A program made the position numbers and the translations under genes. The notes below the pieces were generated by a model. The model did no database searches. It had not been told where the DNA came from and worked only from the letters and a program-made list of their open reading frames with translations. Positions 1 to 11,975 of a DNA stretch of 64,000 nt are shown here, in pieces. Source of the DNA: Coptis chinensis (taxonomy: Eukaryota > Streptophyta > Magnoliopsida > Ranunculales > Ranunculaceae); contig CM027381.1 in assembly GCA_015680905.1 (NCBI GenBank), forward strand, positions 14,981,501 through 15,045,500. Direction: 5' to 3'. Numbering within the stretch: position 1 is the stretch's first letter; every line of letters starts with the position of its first letter.

Positions 1-927
1 ATTTCAATTAGTTAATTAATTAGTTTTTCATATCTTGTTTTAGATCTAGTTTCATGTTTAATTAATTACTTTAGAACAAAGTAGATTATTAATTTAGTTT
101 TTGAATCATTGTTTTATTATTCATTAGATTAATAAAATTGTGTTCTTGGTAATCTAGTTTCATTTTCCATTTACTTATTTAGTTCAATACACGTAATTAA
201 TTATTTGTCTTTATTAGATTGAATAGATTTTTTGCATGAGTAGTTTCCATTTGAGTTTAAATAAGCAAAGTTTCAATCTTTATATCATGTCTTGTTCGAA
301 TTTGATTGGGAATGATAGCGTGATGATTCTCGGCTAAACCTCTATTAGAGGGGGGTTGAGAAGCCTTGATGAAAGCTTGATTCCGATTATCGTAGAGTCG
401 TCGTAATTTCCTTTCCACTCTAGAAATGATTAGTTCACCATGAGAATGGGTGTAATCGTTCACATGCTAGTTATGAATTGGTAGAAATGTCATGTGTAAT
501 TAGGGATTATGAATAACCAGATTGTTCTGCAAAGCAGTTCAATTCGGATTACGACGATTCGCCTTTAGTGGATTAAGTTGAGCTAAAGTGGAATCAATCC
601 CCCTCTAACTCCTTATCATAGAATCGACGTAGTATTCCCATAGTTATTTAAATAGTCGACTAGTTGCATCTTGTGGGTAGTTGCATCGTAGTCTAGTTAT
701 CATTTCGTAAATCTCTCATTAGACTTTAGTTAAGATTATTTATACGTAGAGAACATTACTTTGTGAAAGAACTAGGAGTGGAACAAATCATCTACTCCAC
801 TATATCTCAATAGGATTGAGAGTAGAAATCTTTGATAAATTAGGCACGTATTTAAGTTTTAGTTTACTTACGTTTTGAGTTTTATCGTTCATTTCATAGG
901 TAAATTATATCACTTTTATGTTTATTA
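1..927 (+). repeat. 5' LTR of Athila-like retroelement (5'-truncated by window edge)
   Basis: This segment aligns along its whole length with 27,577-28,503, with only scattered substitutions and one cluster of changes near 505-580. The matching 3' LTR begins 630 bp further upstream, so about 630 bp of this LTR lie left of the window. The LTR ends in TTTATTA here and TTTATCA in the 3' copy, and a primer-binding site follows directly. No gene lies inside it; short ORFs here are chance. Confidence 0.9.
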
Positions 928-929
928 AA

Positions 930-942
930 TGGCGCCGCTGCC
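930..942 (+). other. Primer-binding site, tRNA-Asp type
   Basis: TGGCGCCGCTGCC begins two bases after the LTR end. Athila-group elements are known to use a site reading TGGCGCCGTTGCC, complementary to the 3' end of plant tRNA-Asp. This copy differs by one T-to-C change. Confidence 0.75.
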
Positions 943-1474
943 ATCTTAGTTTCACTTTCGCATTGTTTTTGTAGTATAAGTACTCTTCTTAAAGTCTCAT
1001 TTCACCTACCCACCCTTGTTCGATTCTAACTGTGGTTGTCTTTTTCAGCATTAAACTTCCTCGAACAAAATTAAAAAAAAAAATTTGCACGGAGCGCACT
1101 GCTTCCCAAAGGAGCTAGCGACCGCAAGCATCGAAGTTCTTGGAAGTGAACCGAAACCGACCTACACTCAAACACTGTAACTCGAAGTTTACACTGAGCA
1201 CACTTGCGCCCAAAGTGAGCACACCCGCGCCCTGAGCTGAATTTTGCCGGATTTCCACAGGTTTGATTCGAACTTCGATTTTTCAAGTTTTTCAGTGTTC
1301 TAACTTGTTATATACATTGAACACGCGTAAACAAGACGCTATTCATAAGCGAAGCAAGGACGCAATCAGGTATTCCTTTCTTCCACACCTCGCATCTCCT
1401 GTTAGAGGTTTATACTAGAATATCAGGATTGTTTGGAGGTTGTCGTGTTTAGTTAAGTTTGGTCTTAACCTTGT
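943..1474 (+). promoter_or_regulatory. Untranslated leader of the Athila-like element
   Basis: Between the primer site and gag there is no coding signal. At 1,085-1,245 the leader has repeated GAGCGCAC / GAGCACAC-TTGCGCCC motifs. These recur upstream of the ORF at 24,223 (23,972-24,135) and in a shorter form upstream of the ORF at 22,246 (about 21,895-21,925). Their role is unknown. Confidence 0.5.
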
Positions 1475-3950
1475 ATGAGATTAAGGTCTGGTCGAACAGA
1501 AACACCTAACATAATTACACGGCAACATCAACAAGCACGCCTATCTAGTATACCACTCATTGCACCTCTAGCTACTATTCCACATACTCTACCTGACACA
1601 ATGCCCGACGAAGGAGAGACTCCTCTCTCGGACTTTTATAAAGCCTTGAGCGATAGCCCCAAATCTTGCATCGTTCTAGCAGACCCAGTGGGGGATTTCC
1701 GAATCCCCCCAAATATTTTTAATTTGTTACCCGTTGGGGGAAAAACCTTATCAGCACATGCGTAGGATTGAACAAGTCCTAACAACATTCCACCATCCTA
1801 CGGTTGGTGTGGAACAAATTAAACTCAGGGTATTCCCTTTCACCTTAGCCGATAAGGCGGCGTCTTGGTTAACTGCCCAAGCGCCTAATTCTGTGGACTC
1901 GTGGGCTAAACTTGTTCAGCTGTTTATGGAACATTTTTACCCACCCCTAAAGACGGATGAGATGCTTTCCAAGATTCTTTTCTTTCGACAAAATCCTCAT
2001 GAATCGTTTTCAGAGACTTGGAATCGTTTCACCGATCTCCTTATAGAGTGTCCACATCATAACCTAGCGAAAAACATGTTAGTTCGTGCCTTTTTCAAAG
2101 GACTTCTACACCACCATAAAGAAGTCCTTGACATAATGAATGGGGGTAGTTTCTTAAGTAAAGGAGCCTCGGAGGTTTATAAATTTTTAGATGATCAAAC
2201 TAAGCGAAATAACAACTGGGGGGGTAGTGACGATATCCACCGCTCCGCTAGTTCTTCTAATACAGTTAAGGCGGCCGGTATGTTTAAAATTAAACACGAT
2301 CCCGAGCTTAAAACTCTAATCGAATCACTCACTAAAAAGGTAGAGGCCATTTCGTTCAAAGAAAAGCCTATCCCCATCATGAATGTAAATTCAAATCCAT
2401 GTAGTTTCGTTGAGTCCCGAGCATCCCGACTCCCATCGGCCCTATAGCCTATGAACAGGCTTGTTCCATTAATAGTAAACCTAATGCCCCTTGGAGATAA
2501 AATCCCAACTTCGGTTGGAGAAATAACCAACACGTCACACCTCCAGGGTACAATAATCAATATGTTAGGCCAATGCACAGTTATATCCAAGCTCCACCAC
2601 GACAAGGATAGGGTCAGGGTAATTATAATAATTATAACAACCAAGTGCAACCTCGACAAGGTCAAGCACATGGTCAAGGTAGTTATAATAATTATAATAC
2701 TAATAGAGGTATTGTTCCGGTAAATAATAACTATCAATATCAGCCCATAATTAATTTTCGCGAGATAGTTCCAGTCACACCACCCGTGACTACTACACCC
2801 ACACAACCAGATCGTCTTGACACCTTCATACAAGTGAGCCAAAAAAATTTCCAAACCATGGCTCAATCTAACCAATAGCTTCTACAATCCGTTAATAATT
2901 TAAGCCAACTTCTACAATCCGTTAATAATTTAAGCCAACAGTTGGCCCAAGATAAAGCCCAACCCAAAGGTGTGTTTCCAGGTCACGCAATACCTAATCC
3001 TAAAACAACAAACACAGCCTTTGAGGTAATCGATAATACTAGTAATGAATATGAAAATGTAGGTGAGCTAAATGCCATCACCACTCTCCGTTCTGGCAGA
3101 GTGGTTGATAACAAAGTAACTATGCCTATAGTTACCCCACCAGTAGCCCCTACACCTGCTATTTTACTAGATACCGAAATAGAAACTGAAGAGCCTACCA
3201 CTGTAGAGGTACCAGTTACAACACAACCTAAGAAACAAAAAGCTAAGGTTAAACATCCAGGTGTTACATATGCTAAATATAGAGAGAAACCACCGTTTCC
3301 ACAAAAATTAGCCATGTTAACTAGGGATACAAATTATGAGGAGATTAGGGACGTTTTCAAGAATCTAACTATAAACCTTCCCTTCCTCGAAGCTATTAAA
3401 AAGCTACCACACCATGCTAAGTTTCTTAAGGAGTTGTGTACTACTAGGCGTAAGACCAATATACCAAAAGACGCCTTTTTAATAGAATAATTTCCAACTC
3501 TATCTGAACATAATGGAATTGTTAAGTACAAGGACCCTGGTCATCCTACTGTACAATGTACCTTAGGAGATTCCTATACGACGATCGCATTATTAGACCT
3601 GGGGGCTAGTGTTAACTTACTCCCATTTTATTTGTATAGACAAATAGGTCTAGACGAGATGCAACCCACTAAAATGACATTGCAATTAGCTGATCGGTCT
3701 ATTAAGTATCCTAAGGGTGTGGTCGAAAATGTGCTGGTAAAAGTTCAGGATTTCTACTATCCGGGCTGATTTTGTTATCCTCGATACGAAATTCGCTAAC
3801 GACTGGGTCCCGATCATCTTAGGGCGTCCTTTCCTGGCAACTGCCAATGTGCTCATTAATTGCCGCGATGGTTCAATGTCCATGTCTTTTGGCCATCTTG
3901 CTGTTGAAGTAAATGTTTTTAAACAAAAACACATTTACCCGATTCGCCTA
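1475..3950 (+). pseudogene. Athila-type gag-protease, broken
   Basis: The retrotransposon gag domain, which forms the virus-like particle, is clear at 1,734-2,250: KLRVFPFTLADKAASWL, then FRQNPHESFSETWNRF and the CPHH motif. An Asn-, Gln- and Tyr-rich linker follows (2,450-2,870). The conserved stretch before the protease is at 3,240-3,490. An aspartic protease with the active-site motif DLGASVNLLP lies at about 3,596-3,630, followed by LADRSIKYPKGVVENVLVKV and ILGRPFLA. The frame shifts near 1,735, 2,447 and 3,767, and stops occur near 2,877 and 3,488, so no full polyprotein can be made. A 30 bp unit is duplicated at 2,881-2,940. No zinc knuckle was seen. Start taken from the first ATG, MRLRSGRTE. 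Confidence 0.85.
2881..2940 (+). repeat. 30 bp tandem duplication inside gag
   Basis: The unit beginning TCTACAATCC and ending TAAGCCAA occurs twice in a row. It encodes LLQSVNNLSQ twice and keeps the frame. Confidence 0.9.
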
Positions 3951-4617
3951 TGGATGGAAAGGTTAGCATGATCGAGAGCTTAAACCGAGATTATTTCAAC
4001 AACACGTTCCCTGATAATCATATGCCCAAATTTCTTTCCTTTGGAAGTTCAGACTCCAACATTTTCATCCCTACACTAGTCGATACACATATTATGGATG
4101 AAGACGAGATAGATGACTATCTCAAAAATATAGAGGACTACCATAGTAATGTGGATATGACCAATCTAAATGAGGAATTCGATGAGTTTCTTAGAGCAGG
4201 TGATGATTCACCCTATCAAGAACTACTTTGCACAACATCCACCTCGACTCCCCTCCTTCCACCTTTTCAAAGGAATCTCGAGTTTGCACTCGATCCTTTT
4301 GTTTCTCCCGTGCTTCATAATTTTTTAAATCCACCTAGTAAACAAATACTTCAGAAGGACAAACCATTTGACACCTTCATTTTCAGACTTGAGAGCCCCT
4401 CCACTACTACACCATGAATGAGTTTTGTGCTAAACACACATCCTCATTGTTTACATGCTTTCCTTCTACAACTTATCCATATCCACCATATTTTCCACAA
4501 CCATTCACCTTTCCATACTTATTCACTAGGACACCCTCTCGTTCAAAGATGAAAAAGAAGGTGCATGCTAGGTTACGTTATAGGTCTATCCGACTTCGCT
4601 TTTCAGTTCACTAGGTT
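3950..4617 (+). pseudogene. Acidic ORF downstream of protease, unidentified
   Basis: An open frame from MDGKVSMIESL runs to 4,417 (155 residues) and a second short frame continues to 4,614. The first part has acidic patches (DEDEIDDYLKNIEDY) and ends in a Pro/Ser/Thr-rich stretch. It occupies the place where reverse transcriptase should start in an Athila pol, but no RT, RNase H or integrase motif is present. It may be the degenerate protease-RT linker left after pol was deleted. Confidence 0.4.
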
Positions 4618-5015
4618 GCGTCATAGGAAACCTTGGTGCTTGATTGTGTTTGGATATGTTTTCTGTGATATTTATTTATGGAATGATCCACAACTATTTC
4701 AGTTGTTGATATATGATAAACTGAATGTTCATACATATGTTTAGATAAAGTCTCGAGTATCTGACTATAAATGACTCAATTTTTTGTGTTTGGTGCATTT
4801 CCTTTCATTTCCATATATTGGTGAGTGTACCATTAAGGTAACCGGGCCCTCCCTATGGAGTGTGTGGCTGTAAGTACCGGATACTAAGTCCACGTTTAAC
4901 ATAATTCACGTTTTCCACTCTTGCATGTTTTCTCGGATTTTTGAGTCATGTTTCTCTATGGGGTGAATTATGTCCTTATTTCTTATTGTTTTTCCTTATA
5001 TATATATATGGTTTA
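4618..5015. other. Retroelement spacer, no gene seen
   Basis: AT-rich sequence ending in a short (TA) run next to the Mutator-like terminus. No coding or RNA feature was recognised. It continues the Athila internal region, which resumes at 21,362. Confidence 0.5.
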
Positions 5016-7541
5016 CGGTTTGTCTAGGGTGCCACTCTTATAGTGACACCCTTATCTCACTCTTCTCTTGAGCCGTCGGATCCGCCCTCAAGATCTGAAG
5101 ATCTCAATGAGGGTAAAAACGTATTTTTCTCATCATCTTCTCAAAAAAAGAAAAAAAAAACCGATCTAACAAAAAAAAATAACCGATCTAACAAAAAAAA
5201 ATAAACCGAAATTGGGTTCTCTCTCTCTCTCGGCTCTCTTCTTCTTCTTCTCATCATTTGGCAATTCGGTTTCTTCATTTGGTTTCTTCTTCTCCGACAG
5301 TATCATTTGGCACTTCAACTATAGTGCACTTTTGGTTATGGTGCTTGCCTATTGAACGCTTTTAATTGACACTTGGATTGTCATTATACCATAAAAACTT
5401 GAATTTTGATTAAATTTAGGTTGCTATGATTATAGTTATGATTAATACCCTCGCTTAAAGACGGCGACAATTTCGTGAACTCGTGAATTCTTCATGCAAT
5501 TCTTTTTGAACTCACTCTTCATGCGAGTTCGTGAACTTCTTTCTCTTCATGGCGTGATTCAGAGTTTTGAACTCTTTCGAGTTCGGTGAACTCTGTCGTA
5601 TTCTTCATGCCGTGATCTCGCCGAGTTTTAAACTCGCCGAGTTCGTGAACTCGCCGTATTCTTCATGCCGTGATTCGCCGTCGAGTTTTGAACTCGTCAG
5701 ATTCCGTCGAAGTTTTGAACTCGCCGAGTTCGGTGAACTCGCCGAGTTTTGAACTCTTTCGAGTTCGGTGAACTCGTAGTATTCTTCATGCCGAATTCAG
5801 CCGAGTTTTGAACTCGTCGAGTTCGGTGAACTCTATCGAGTTTTGAACTCTTTTCAGAGTTTTGAACTCGCCGAGTTCGCCAAGTAGCATATTCGGTAAA
5901 TCGGCCGAAACTGAACTATGTCGATTCGAGTTCGTGAACTCATATTCTTCATGCCGTGATTTCGTCGAGTTTTGAACTCGCCGAGTTCGGTGAACTTTAT
6001 CGAGTTTTGAACTCGCCGAGTTCGCGTGAAGTAGCATATTCGGTGAACTCGCCGAAGTTTTGAACTCGCCGTATTCTTCATGCCGTGATTCGCCGAAGTT
6101 TTGAACTCGCCGAAGTTCGGTGAACTCTGCCGAGTTCGTGAACTCGCCGTATTTTTCATGCCGAGTTTTGTCGAAGTTCGGTGAACTCGGCCGAAGTTTT
6201 GAACTCTTTCGAGTTCGGTGAACTCGCCGTATTCTTCATGCCGTGATTCTCGCCGAAGTTTTGAACTCGCCGAGTTCGGTGAACTCGCCGTATTCTTCAT
6301 GCCGTGATTCGCCGAGTTTTGAACTCGTCGATTCTCGCCGAGTTTTGAACTCGCCGAGTTCGGTGAACTCGCCGAAGTTTTGAACTCTTTCGAGTTCGTG
6401 AACTCGTCGTATTCTTCATGCCGTGATTTCGCCGAGTTTTGAACTCTGCCGAGTTCGTGAACTCTATTAGAGTTTTGAACTCTTTTAGAGTTTTGAACTC
6501 GGCCGAGTTCGTTGAAGTAGCATATTCGGTAAACTCGCCGAAGTTCGTGAACTATGTCGTTTTTCGTCGCCGAGTTCGTGAACTCGGTCGATTCTTCATG
6601 CCGTGATTCTCGTCGAAGTTTTGAACTCGGCCGAAGTTCGGTGAACTTTATCGAAGTTTTGAACTCGTTTCGGTGAAGTAGCATATTCGTGAACTCGCCG
6701 AGTTTTGAACTCGTCGTATTCTTCATGTCGTGATTCGCCGAGTTTTGAACTCGCCGAAGTTCGAACTCGCCGTATTCTTCATGCCGTGATTCTCGTCGAA
6801 CTTTGAACTCGCCGAAGTTCGGTGAACTCGCCGAGTTTTGAACTCTTTTAGAGTTCGTGAACTCGCCGATTCTTCATGCCGTGATTCGCCGAGTTTTGAA
6901 CTCGCCGAGTTCGTGAACTCTATCGAGTTTTGAACTCTTTCGAGTTTTGAACTCGTCGAGTTCGTTGAAGTAGCATATTCGGTGAACTCGCCGAGTTTTG
7001 AACTCGTCAGATATTCGAAGTTTTGAACTCTTTTCGAGTTCGGTGAACTCGTCGATTCTTCATGCCGTGATTCTCGTCGAGTTTTGAACTCGCCGAAGTT
7101 CGATGAACTCTATCGAGTTTTGAACTCGCCGAGTTCGGTGAAGTAGCATATTCGGTGAACTCGCGCGAGTTTTGAACTCGTCGTATTCTTCATGTCGATT
7201 CTATCGAGTTTTGAACTCGCCGAAGTTCGTGAACTCTATCGAGTTTTGAACTCGTCGAGTTCGTGAACTAACATATTCGTGAACTTTGTCGAGTTTTGAA
7301 CTCGTCGAAGTTCGTGAACTCGACAGAGTTCGCTGAACTAGCATATTCGAACTCCTCGTCAGAGTTTTGAACTCGGACAGAGTTCGGTGAAGTATATTTT
7401 GTTAACTCGCCGAGTTTTGAACTCACGAAGTTTTGATATTTAAGTTATTTACACCGCTTATGTACATTGGGATTTTGACTATTTAAGTTATTTATATTTT
7501 TAATTTTTTTCGATTTATAGAAATGGAGACAGACATCAATC
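5016..7541 (+). repeat. Left terminal inverted repeat of the MULE
   Basis: Three parts are seen: an outer unique part (5,016-5,210), a linker, and a tandem array (about 5,465-7,440) of short units such as GAGTTTTGAACTC, GAGTTCGGTGAACTC, CTTCATGCCGTGATT and GAAGTAGCATATTCGG. Many units are themselves near-palindromes. The inner edge (7,440-7,541) matches 19,848-19,960 inverted and reaches the transposase start. All ORFs read through the array are artefacts of repeat composition. Confidence 0.9.
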
Positions 7542-9570
7542 AATATCGAAGAAGACGAAGTTGGGTCTTCGCCTACTAAAGCCCCCTCGCTCAAGGCACG
7601 CAAACATTAGCGCTCCTTATATAGGAATGACTTTTACAAGTGTTGACGAGGCAAAGACTTATTACAAAGAGTATGGTCAACAAGAGGGATTTGAGACTCG
7701 TGTTCGACGACTTCCAAGCAACAAAATCAGTGGATTTGGTTAGTGGTTGTTTTACCGGTTTGCTCACGGAAGAGGGTTAACAAGAGAGATGAAGTCCGAT
7801 CAAGAAATACATCAACTATCCGTGTGGTTGCCAAGCTAGAATTCAGATAAGAAAAGAATGCATGAAGAGATATATGAGGTCAGGTCGTTGCTCATAATGA
7901 CCATAGTCACGGTCCGTGACCCCATCGAAGAGAATTTGCATGAAAACTAACAAACATATGCCCGCGGCAAAGGGCGTTTGACCGAGATATTTAGTGATAA
8001 CAGCTTTATCCGTTAGGAAAGTGGCATCCGCTTTCCATGGAAAGGAAGTTAGGTTTACACGAAAGATTGTTGGAACCATTATTATGGTTTGACCGTAAAG
8101 ATGCCTAAAGAAGGTGATGCAACCGCCGTCTTTGCAATATTTTATGCGTAAGAGTCCGAGGATCCCCGGTTCTATTACGCCATTGATTTAGATGAAAATG
8201 GGACTGCGGTGAACTTTTTCTCGGGTTCATGGGAGGTCTCGATGCCGAGATGAATATTTCGGGATGTTGTGTCTTTTGATACCACATATCGCATAAATGC
8301 ATATTCCATGCCTTTTGCCCCTTTTACCGAGTCAACCATCATTATCGGTCGATTCAGTTTGGTTGCGCATTGTTGCTTGATGAGACGTAAGATACATTCA
8401 TATGGCTATTTAAGGCCCCGGCTTGCAGCCATGGGTGGTCGTGGCACCAACCGCAATCATCATCACCCGGGGATAGAGCGATGACAGCAGCCATTGCCAA
8501 AGTGTTTCCTAATACTCGCCATCGCATCGCCTTTGGCATATTATGCAGAAATTCCAAGAGAAGATGTCATTTACCAAATTTGAGACATTGGTAACCGAAG
8601 TTGAAGAACACTATTTCTTTTCGTGATAGGATTGTTGATTTTGAAAGAAGATGGTGTACAATCATTGAGAAGTATGAGTTGTCCGAAAATCCTTGGTTGA
8701 CAGAGATATATTCAATACGGGAGAAATGGGTTCCTTGTTATCTCGCTGGCACCTTTTTTGTCGGTATGCACACGACCGGGTCGGCGAATCGAATGAATGC
8801 TCATTATGACCAGTTTGTCAATTCGACGACTCACGCTTTATGCAGTTTGTACATGGTAATGAGAAGTCTTTGGCTTTGCTTGCTAGGAAAGAAAGAGATT
8901 CGATTACCGCGACCGAAATATAGTTCACGGATTGTGCCTAACGATGCTTTCATCCTTATGCATGCCGCCAAGGTCTATATAATGATCTCAATATTCAATA
9001 AATTTAAAGAGCAACTAGAAAAGGCAAAGATGGAGTACAAAATTGATGGGGAACAAATTGACAGGTATGGAACCGAAGCTACATGGTGAAATGGAGAGAC
9101 CCACTGAAGAATTCGCTTGGAGAGTGAGTTTCGATAGAGGAATCTTAGAGGGAGATCATGAATGCAAGTACTTTCAGTTTATGGGTTTGCTTTGTGGTCA
9201 TATCTTAAAGGTTTTTATTATCTACGAGATTGAAGAGATTCCAAACCATTTTAGATTGACGCTGTGGATGCAAAAGTCTAACACTTATAGAGCGGAGTTT
9301 GATAATCGGATTTGTGGTCGGAATGTCTCAAATGAACCTTTGAGAGTGGCTCATTCTATCAAGGTTGCTTCTCAAGTGGCTTACGATGCATCGCATACTT
9401 TTGAGGGTTATTCATATTTTATTGAAAAGATTGGTGAAATGGCTATTGAAATTTCAAAGTTTAATGAGACTTCCTACAAAGGAGACGCAGAAGTTGCAGT
9501 TCCAGCAGAGCCTTCGATACCTTCGGTTAATACATCATCACGTGTTTTTTTATTTGAATGTTTAATTTGA
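7522..9570 (+). pseudogene. FAR1-type MURA transposase of the MULE, broken
   Basis: Three family domains appear in order. First is a FAR1-type DNA-binding domain (PYIGMTFTSVDEAKTYYKEY, 7,615-7,740). Next is the MULE transposase core (SFDTTYRINAYSMPFAPF at about 8,270-8,330, then a frame-shifted stretch, FPNTRHRIAFG near 8,505-8,540, and EKWVPCYLAGTFFVGMHTT near 8,725-8,780). Last is a SWIM zinc finger (CKYFQFMGLLCGHILKV, 9,160-9,215). The first cysteine expected in SWIM (CxC) is not seen. Several frameshifts and stops break it, so no active enzyme is possible. The first ATG at 7,522 lies at the inner edge of the terminal repeat. Confidence 0.85.
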
Positions 9571-10917
9571 TATAAATTTAGTGTTTAATTCGGTGTTTAA
9601 TTTGATATAAATATTTATTTTAATTCGGTCTTTATTTCAGCTATTGATTTTGAATCCCAACATTTCTCAAACAAAAGGGAGGGGGAAGAAGAAAGCGGAT
9701 AGATGGAAATCCCCAAAGAGATAGCCCTAAACAATTCAGAAAGAAAGTGTCACGTGATGTGGACAGATTGCTAACCATGACTCGAAAATTGTCCGAGAAA
9801 AATAATACGTGTCATGGCCGATTGTAAGTATAGCTTTATTCAAAACTCTTTGATTCTAAATGTTCACTAGTTCTAATGATATTTTATCTCATACGCTGGC
9901 CATGGACTTCATTGATGTCCTGACTTGTTAAGAGTGGTTTAGATATGGCAGCCTTGTTAGAGTTTTATCAAGTGTTGTTAAGTTGAACTGCGGTCGAGGG
10001 TTGTGTTCCATTGCATCATTATGTCCATTGATAGTATCTAATGTTGTCCGCTAGCTAGGCTCTAGATAGGAAACATCATAATGATAGACCGGTGCTTTTT
10101 GATAACTTCTTTCTCCCTTTTATTTTCAAAGTTCAATATTGTTGGTTTAGGTTACATTTGGGGAGTTTAATTAGACCGAGTTCTAATCTCATTGATGTTG
10201 TAGAAAAAGAGAAGTATGGCTCAAGGAGAAATGGAGAATCTGAGGGCAAAGCTTTGCTTTAGGTAAAAATACTCGCCTTACTCATCCGCTCGCTTTCCAG
10301 CCCCTCGACTTTGCATCAATCGATCTTCAGTCTTTTCCATCATTCTCTCAGGGTTATGTTTCTGACTGCTACAGTTCCACAAGATGCCACAGTATCACTG
10401 CCACCTTGACTATGCACCATTCGAAGAAAGTGCGTCAAAATTGAGTTATTAGCTACAACGGGAGAAATTGTCGCGAAAAGAGCGAGAGAAGAAGCAGAAG
10501 TGTTGAAAGAAGGTGGAGAAGTTGAAGAGAGCTGAAACTTGGAGTGAAAGGCTTGAACAAGCCAAAGCTAGGTGCAGGCAGGATATACTTGTTGCTAATT
10601 CATTCTGATGTGCTTAAATGTTGTAATACAGAACAATAATATTTGGGATTGCATAAAGCATTTTGATGTGCTTATTATAAATGTTACTGTTGTTACACAA
10701 ACGCGCCCACTTGCAATTTTGTTCCGTAAGTTGATATGATGCATTGATGCGCATACTATACCACCAAGATAATGCCAACGCTTTTCAACAACAAATTTAC
10801 CTCAACTCATATGATCATCAATCAACATCAACACAAACAAACCAAACCGATAAATTGCCAAAACATCAACATCAACGATATGGACTTAGTACGCCATATC
10901 GCTTGGATTTGAATTTG
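9571..10917 (+). other. Degenerate region after transposase
   Basis: Lysine-rich codons near 9,660-9,800 and a Glu/Lys-rich stretch near 10,440-10,600 (EIVAKRAREEAEVLKEGGE) look like remains of a C-terminal tail or coiled coil, but no continuous frame exists. Nothing else was recognised. Confidence 0.3.
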
Positions 10918-11975
10918 ATAAAAAAAAAATGCGGTCCTGTTTGGACTAAGTCCAAACGGTGTGGCCATGCCGCTTGGGGACAAAGTCCAAACAGACACGC
11001 CATTTTTTGCAAGTTCAAAGTCCAAACGCATGGCCACACCGTTTGGACTTAGTCCCAAACGGCATGGCCATACCATTTGGTACTAAGGCCAAAACGGTGT
11101 GGCCATGCCGCTTGACTTTGAACATGCAAAAAAATGGCGGCTATCTGTTTGGACTTTGTCCCAAACGGTGTGGCCACACCGTTTGGGACTAAGTCCAAAC
11201 GACACGCCATTTTTTTTTGTTCAAACGTCCAAAGTGGCCAAACCACACCGCTTGGCCTTAGTCTCAAACGGTGTGGCCATGCCGCTTGAACTAAGGCCAA
11301 ACGGTGTGGCCACACCGCTTTGGGGACAAAGTCCAAACAGACACGCCATTTTTTGCATGTTCAAAGTCCAAACGGCATGGCCACACCGCTTGGCCTTAGT
11401 TCCAAAACGGCATGGCCACACCGCTTGAGACTAAGGCCAAACGGTGTGGCCATGCCGCTTGGACTTTGAACTTTTTTGAAACTTTGTTTGAACCAAATCC
11501 AACGCCACACCGTTTATGGCCTTAGTTCCAACGGCATGGCCAACACCGTTTAAGACTAAACCAAACGGTGGTGTGGCCATGCCGTTGACTTTGAACTTGC
11601 AAAAAAATGGTGTGTCTATTTGGACTTTGTCCCAAACGGTGGCCATGCCGCTTGGGACTAAGTCCAAACGGTGGCCATGCCGCCGGGGGACAAAGTCCAA
11701 ACAGACAAGCCATTTTTTTTTGCAAGTTCAAAGTCCAAACGACATGGCCACACCGCTTTGGCCTTAGACTCAAACGGTGTGGCCATGCCGCTTGGGGACT
11801 AAGTCCAAACGGTGTGGCCATGCCGCTTTGGGGACTAAGTCCAAACAGACACGCCATGCCGCTTGGGGACAAAGTCCAAACAGACACCATTTTTTTGCAA
11901 GTTCAAATCCAAACGATATGGCCATACCGTTTGGCCTTAGTCCCAAACGGTGTGACCACACCGTTCAAGAGGCAA
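10918..11975. repeat. 1.06 kb array of palindromic GGTGTGGCCATGCCG units
   Basis: About 19 TGGCCA cores were counted, nearly all flanked by inverted arms of the type AAACGG(T/C)(G/A)TGGCCA(T/C)(G/A)CCG, separated by GGACTTAGTCC, GGACTTTGAAC and CAGACACGCCATTTTTT linkers. 11,147-11,200 is a 54 bp inverted repeat with a single mismatched pair. The array is GC-richer than its neighbours. ORFs on both strands across it come from the repeat composition and are not genes. Confidence 0.9.

Noticed and set aside
5005-5015. Nine-base target duplication for the MULE
   Set aside because: Left flank (TATGGTTTA) and right flank (ATACCCTAA) do not match, so no duplication was claimed.
5465-7440. Long ORFs on both strands (up to 290 residues, rich in RVQNSASS-type repeats)
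   Set aside because: They are produced by the tandem array of the MULE terminus, which lacks stops in some frames; no domain, and frames change between units.
10918-11975. CRISPR-like array
   Set aside because: Units and linkers all repeat and there are no unique spacers of constant length; the context is a plant transposon.
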